Assembly: GCA_947496905.1 (NCBI GenBank)
Contig: CANMEW010000047.1
Location: 1 to 9,818 of the forward strand
Reading direction: 5' to 3'
DNA from: Rickettsiales bacterium
GTDB taxonomy: Bacteria > Pseudomonadota > Alphaproteobacteria > Rickettsiales > UBA1997
Length of the DNA stretch: 9,818 nucleotides
The position numbers and the translations under genes were made by a program. This document shows positions 6,138-9,818 of this stretch, piece after piece. Under the pieces are notes generated by a model. It worked only from the letters and a program-made list of their open reading frames with translations, was not told where the DNA came from and searched no databases. Numbering within the stretch: position 1 is the first letter of the stretch; each line of letters starts with the position of its first letter.

Positions 6138-8591
6138 ATGACAGTAAAAAAACAAGAAGTTGCGCTCGTTGACGAGCAAATTGCGAACTCCACTGAGTAC
6201 GATTCAGATTCAATCAAAGTTCTCAGGGGTCTGGAGGCAGTTCGCAAAAGACCCGGCATGTACATCGGCGACACTGACGATGGCAGCGGTTTGCATCACA
6301 TGGTTTACGAAGTTGTCGACAATGCCATTGACGAAGCTTTGGCTGGCCATTGCGACGAGGTGATTGTTTCAATTAATGCTGATGGCTCTGTCACCGTGAA
6401 GGACAATGGTCGCGGCATTCCTGTCGACATTCACAAGGAGGAAGGTGTTTCTGCGGCAGAGGTAATCATGACGCAACTTCACGCCGGTGGTAAGTTTGAT
6501 CAAAATTCCTACAAAGTTTCCGGTGGTTTGCACGGTGTTGGTGTGTCGGTTGTGAATGCTCTTTCCGACTGGCTTGAACTCACAATTTGGCGCGACGGCA
6601 AGGAATACAACATGCGCTTCCAGCATGGCGACGCAGTCTCTCCGCTAAAAATTGTTGGTGATGCTCATGGTAAAAAAGGCACGCAAGTTACCTTCCACCC
6701 ATCTGACAAAACTTTTTCCAATGTTTTGGAGTTTAACTTCTCTACGCTCGAACAGCGCTTACGCGAGCTTTCCTTCCTTAATTCCGGCGTAAAAATTACC
6801 CTTCGCGACACACGCGCTGAAGAACCAAAAGAGTCGGTTCTATTCTACCAAGGTGGAGTTGAGGCTTACGTAAAATATCTCGACAAAAGCAAAAATGCTC
6901 TGCACCAAACCGTGAGCCTCGTTGCTTCCGACAAGATTAGCGGCATTAGCCTTGAGCTCTCAATGCAGTGGAATGACAGCTACCACGAAAATATTTTGTG
7001 CTTCACAAACAACATTCGTCAACGCGACGGTGGCACGCACCTTGCTGGGATGCGCTCTGCACTCACTCGCACCATCAACAATTACGCGTCAGACAACAAG
7101 CTTTTCAAAAAAGACAAAATTGTCTTGAGTGGTGAAGATGTCCGCGAAGGCTTAACCTGCGTGCTTTCAGTAAAGGTTCCTGATCCAAAATTTTCTTCTC
7201 AAACAAAAGACAAACTGGTTTCCAGTGAAGTTAGAACTCACGTTGAAGCTTGGGTGAACGACAAATTGGCGCAGTGGTTTGAGGAGCGTCCATCTGATGC
7301 GCGCATCATTGTTGGCAAGGGTGTTGAAGCCGCGCAAGCAAGAGAAGCTGCAAGAAAAGCGCGCGAATTAACTCGCAGAAAATCCGCGCTCGAAGTTTCA
7401 AATTTGCCAGGAAAATTGGCGGACTGCCAAGAGAAAGACCCGACTCTCAGCGAGATTTTTATTGTCGAAGGAAACTCAGCCGGCGGTTCAGCGAAGTCTG
7501 GTCGTAACCGTAAATACCAAGCAATCCTGCCAATTCGTGGAAAAATTCTGAATGTCGAGCGTGCTCGCTTCGACAAAATGCTTTCCTCAGTTGAGATTGG
7601 CACAATGATCACCGCACTCGGCACTGGCATTGGTGCTGAAGATTTCAACCCGCTAAAAGTCCGCTACCACAAAATCATCATCATGGCCGATGCCGACGTC
7701 GACGGCTCCCACATCAGAACCCTGCTTCTAACTTTCTTCTTCCGTCACATGCCGAAATTGATCGAGCACGGATTTCTCTACATCGCACAGCCACCGCTCT
7801 ACAAAGTTAAAAAAGGTAGCAGCGAAGTTTATTTGAAAAACGAGCAAGCGCTTCAAACCTACATCATCGACAATGCGTTAAATGGAGCGATTTTTAAATC
7901 AAAGGCAGGAGACAGAGCTGGCGCAGATCTACACGACTTCGTTGCGAAGTTGGGAAAATTTTCTCACCTCATCCAAAATGTTTCGCGCGTAATTCCGGCA
8001 GACATTGCTGAAAACCTAGCACTGGCTGGCGCATTCGACAAAACTTGGATGGATGACAAGGCGAAGGCGAAAACTTTGGTCGCAAAAATTGAGAAAATTT
8101 TTGCCAGCACTTCGGATGAAGAAGTGTCTTGGAAGGCTGCAATTAACGAGTCTGACGACATTGAAATCATCAAAGAAACGCGAGGCGTAAAAACAGTTTC
8201 TGTGGTCAAAAAATCTTATTTTGATCTGCCAGAAGTTGCCGCTCTTGCGCAAGTCAAAGAGCAAATCGCTGACGATTTTCAATCTGCAGTAAAATTTATT
8301 CGTGGCGAAGAAACCCGCGTGGCGCACAAGCCAATTGAGCTCATGAATTTAATTTTAGAGGCTGGCAAAAAAGGCGTCACAACTCAACGCTTCAAAGGTT
8401 TGGGTGAAATGAACGCTGAGCAACTTTGGGAAACTACACTTGATCCTGCTAACAGAACATTGCTGCAAGTGAAGGTCGATCAGTACGACGAGGCCGATCA
8501 AACTTTTTCAATTTTAATGGGAAATGTTGTTGAGCCTAGGCGCGACTTCATTCAAGAGAATGCCCTGAAAGTTGTTAACTTGGATGTGTAA
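6138..8591 (+). CDS. gyrB: DNA gyrase subunit B
   Basis: A full-length 817-residue ATPase subunit of the A2B2 type II topoisomerase that introduces negative supercoils. The GHKL domain shows the catalytic Glu and Mg-binding Asn in YEVVDNAIDEAL (E58, N62), DNGRGIP (89-95) and the loop SGGLHGVGVS (128-137). The transducer QTK loop is at 355-357. The TOPRIM domain has VEGNSAGGSAKSGR from 443 (E444) and MADADVDGSH (D518, D520, D522). A proteobacterial-type insert of about 150 residues (roughly 570-720) precedes QRFKGLGEMNAEQLWETT, which contacts GyrA. N446 replaces the Asp found in E. coli (D426). The ribosome-binding site is weak (CCGGAACAA before ATG). Upstream in frame there is no other start codon before a TAA at 6042-6044, so the ATG at 6138 stands. 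Confidence 0.98.
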   Translation: MTVKKQEVALVDEQIANSTEYDSDSIKVLRGLEAVRKRPGMYIGDTDDGSGLHHMVYEVVDNAIDEALAGHCDEVIVSINADGSVTVKDNGRGIPVDIHKEEGVSAAEVIMTQLHAGGKFDQNSYKVSGGLHGVGVSVVNALSDWLELTIWRDGKEYNMRFQHGDAVSPLKIVGDAHGKKGTQVTFHPSDKTFSNVLEFNFSTLEQRLRELSFLNSGVKITLRDTRAEEPKESVLFYQGGVEAYVKYLDKSKNALHQTVSLVASDKISGISLELSMQWNDSYHENILCFTNNIRQRDGGTHLAGMRSALTRTINNYASDNKLFKKDKIVLSGEDVREGLTCVLSVKVPDPKFSSQTKDKLVSSEVRTHVEAWVNDKLAQWFEERPSDARIIVGKGVEAAQAREAARKARELTRRKSALEVSNLPGKLADCQEKDPTLSEIFIVEGNSAGGSAKSGRNRKYQAILPIRGKILNVERARFDKMLSSVEIGTMITALGTGIGAEDFNPLKVRYHKIIIMADADVDGSHIRTLLLTFFFRHMPKLIEHGFLYIAQPPLYKVKKGSSEVYLKNEQALQTYIIDNALNGAIFKSKAGDRAGADLHDFVAKLGKFSHLIQNVSRVIPADIAENLALAGAFDKTWMDDKAKAKTLVAKIEKIFASTSDEEVSWKAAINESDDIEIIKETRGVKTVSVVKKSYFDLPEVAALAQVKEQIADDFQSAVKFIRGEETRVAHKPIELMNLILEAGKKGVTTQRFKGLGEMNAEQLWETTLDPANRTLLQVKVDQYDEADQTFSILMGNVVEPRRDFIQENALKVVNLDV

Positions 8592-8599
8592 AACACGTA

Positions 8600-9355
8600 A
8601 TGATCAGAAAATTTTCCTTCATTATTTTTTCAATCTTACTCTCTCTCTCATCTGCAACCCTTGCCAACGAAAATTATTCTAATGAGGACAAGGCGGAAAA
8701 CGCGATTCCGCCTGAGTTCAAAGACATTTCCGGCAATGCTGTCAATAATTTTTCCGCAGAAACTCCCTCCGCTTTCGAACCAAAAAAACCAACTCCTTCG
8801 CGTTTCTTTTCTGCAGATTTGTCGATGCCGGAAACTTTTGCTGCCACCAATAATTTGGCTAAAAAAGTTGGCTCATTCTACCGCGCCTTTGGAGAAATAA
8901 TTTTTTTACAGGGAACAATTACTGATTCTTTTGGAGTTCCAATAGACGGGGTGGTTCTAGAAATTTGGCAAACTAATGCCGCGGGTAAATACCACACTTT
9001 ACTTGAGCCCGGTAGCGAATACATCGACAAATATTTCAGCATGTCGGGACGTGCCATTACCGACAATTTAGGCAATTACCACTTCATCACAATCATGCCG
9101 GGGTCTCATCCGGGTCGCGCTCCGCACATCAACATGAATCTCTACCATCCAAAATTCGGTAAGTTAGAAACCGAAATGTATTTTGCCAAACACCCCTACA
9201 ACGCCAACGATTACCAATATTTAGTCTACGACGAAAAAGAGCAAAAATTAGTCACCGCCTCGATTCGCAGTTCCGACATCATGAACCCGCAATCAATCAA
9301 ACTCTGCACCTTCGACATCACCCTGCGCGGCATTCACCAATACAAAAAATATTAG
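8600..9355 (+). CDS. Exported intradiol ring-cleavage dioxygenase-family protein with an altered iron site
   Basis: 251 residues with a Sec signal peptide: a basic MIRK start, a hydrophobic core FSFIIFSILLSLSS, and probable cleavage after ATLA near residue 23. The mature protein is therefore predicted periplasmic or secreted. From about residue 105 it matches the intradiol dioxygenase fold of protocatechuate 3,4-dioxygenase: GVPIDGVVLEIWQTNAAGKY, GRAITDNLGNYHFITIMPG, GRAPHIN. Family enzymes cleave catechols with Fe(III) held by two Tyr and two His. Y131, Y160 and H176 fit three ligands, but the second His of the usual HIH is N178, so normal catalysis is doubtful. Residues 24-90 are a polar linker. 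It starts eight bases after the gyrB stop with no Shine-Dalgarno site, suggesting coupling to gyrB. No aromatic-degradation genes are nearby. Confidence 0.85.
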   Translation: MIRKFSFIIFSILLSLSSATLANENYSNEDKAENAIPPEFKDISGNAVNNFSAETPSAFEPKKPTPSRFFSADLSMPETFAATNNLAKKVGSFYRAFGEIIFLQGTITDSFGVPIDGVVLEIWQTNAAGKYHTLLEPGSEYIDKYFSMSGRAITDNLGNYHFITIMPGSHPGRAPHINMNLYHPKFGKLETEMYFAKHPYNANDYQYLVYDEKEQKLVTASIRSSDIMNPQSIKLCTFDITLRGIHQYKKY

Positions 9356-9356
9356 A

Positions 9357-9818
9357 ATGAAAAGTAGGCTAGCTGAGATTATTGCCGCGAGAGAATCTAC
9401 GGCTGGCGGAGCTGGCTTACCAGAAACTATTTTAAGTAGAGTTACCGACGAAGACCTGCGGCAATTATTTGAAGAGCGGCAAAGAATTGATGAGCTGAAT
9501 AAAGATTTGGCTCGTGGAGTAACAATTTCGCACACAGATGCTGAGTCAGATGAAGATTCAAAAATACGATCATCAAGTGATGAGCTATCTGGAGGTAGCC
9601 ATGGCGACAAAAGCAGCGGCTCAGGAAATTCAAACCCACCTCTGCTTAGAATGGGAGTTGGTCGTGTTAGTGGAGAAATCGCTTTAAGTGCCGCCGATGT
9701 TGCGGGTGTTGTGAATAAGGGAACCTCTGAAAAACCATCTTTTCCGGTAATTTTGTCGTCAGATAAATTTGCTCGCGAGCACGTACATCAAGGTACGCTT
9801 TCCTGCTCGCAAATTTTC
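9357..9818 (+). CDS. Unidentified protein with a repeat element read in frame (partial at window end)
   Basis: The ATG follows the TAG of the dioxygenase gene after one base, so the two are probably translationally coupled. The frame is open for 154 codons to the window edge. Residues 1-55 look helical and charged (LRQLFEERQRIDELNKDLAR, 34-53). Residues 60-93 are acidic and rich in Ser and Gly, probably disordered. Residues 94-121 are mixed. From G122 (base 9720) the coding sequence is the left part of the repeat element, giving GTSEKPSFPVILSSDKFARE and then HVHQGTLSC. I recognise no family for the first 121 residues. The native C-terminus may lie beyond the element, outside the window, or the element may have replaced it. 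Confidence 0.6.
   Translation, partial: MKSRLAEIIAARESTAGGAGLPETILSRVTDEDLRQLFEERQRIDELNKDLARGVTISHTDAESDEDSKIRSSSDELSGGSHGDKSSGSGNSNPPLLRMGVGRVSGEIALSAADVAGVVNKGTSEKPSFPVILSSDKFAREHVHQGTLSCSQIF
9720..9818 (+). mobile_element. Palindromic repeat element, copy 2 (cut by window end)
   Basis: It begins GGAACCTCTGAAAAACC, identical to copy 1 for its first 28 bases. It also matches copy 1 over the 34-base stretch holding the hairpin CGTAC (9782-9786), loop ATCAAG, GTACG (9793-9797). It differs at scattered bases and by a one-base indel near 9760. Its outer stem is AAATTTGC (9765-9772)/GCAAATTT (9809-9816), where copy 1 has AAATTTTT/AAAAATTT. It is in the same orientation as copy 1, and the right half lies beyond the window. 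Confidence 0.85.

Noticed and set aside
7238..8327. Minus-strand ORFs inside gyrB, including one of 136 codons
   Set aside because: gyrB is full length with all motifs. The opposite-strand frames show no family features.
9293..9639. Minus-strand ORFs of 105 and 65 codons opposite the last gene
   Set aside because: Their Ser/Leu-rich composition mirrors the antisense of an acidic, Ser-rich plus-strand frame. The plus frame is preferred for its coupled start and continuous opening to the window end, though certainty is limited.
9771..9780. GCTCGCGAGC palindrome as an operator or restriction-linked site
   Set aside because: It is part of the stem region of the repeat element and is absent in this form from copy 1. 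No independent role is supported.

Overview
The window looks like chromosomal DNA of an A/T-rich alphaproteobacterium. The placement rests on a type A RNase P RNA, on GyrB and HtpG sequences of proteobacterial type, and on overall composition. Three features recall host-associated lineages such as Rickettsiales or Holosporales: a small ankyrin-repeat gene, a structured repeat sitting in frame inside an ORF, and weak Shine-Dalgarno sites. That finer placement is inference.

Layout, left to right. A gene tail of unknown function (+, stop at 147-149) converges on a cold-shock gene (-, 194-403), with a strong bidirectional terminator between them (132-170). Upstream of the cold-shock gene on the minus strand lie htpG (500-2401) and the RNase P RNA gene rnpB (2716-3118). 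Between rnpB and htpG are two perfect hairpins and an exact 85-bp tandem duplication that starts in the 3' end of rnpB. The divergent plus-strand gene thiC (3169-5004) begins only 50 bp from the rnpB 5' end. Four bases after thiC is a short reading frame that appears to be the N-terminal part of an ankyrin-repeat gene (5214-5552), out of frame with it at an A8 run.

A roughly 350-bp A/T-rich stretch without genes follows, then a 214-bp element (5905-6118) with perfect 19-bp terminal inverted repeats and several internal hairpins. It ends 19 bp before the gyrB start codon (gyrB 6138-8591). Downstream of gyrB, closely packed, are an exported protein of the intradiol ring-cleavage dioxygenase family (8600-9355) and an unknown ORF (from 9357) that runs off the window. 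A second copy of the element begins inside that last ORF at 9720, and the reading frame stays open through it to the window edge.

The housekeeping genes (csp, htpG, rnpB, thiC, gyrB) show no common pathway. The most interesting material is the repeat family. It behaves like the Rickettsia palindromic elements: palindromic, structured, and tolerated in frame within coding sequence. Its two copies differ by a compensatory two-base-pair change in a stem. Second in interest is the duplication of the rnpB 3' end, which supplies three identical copies of the strand that closes RNase P helix P1.
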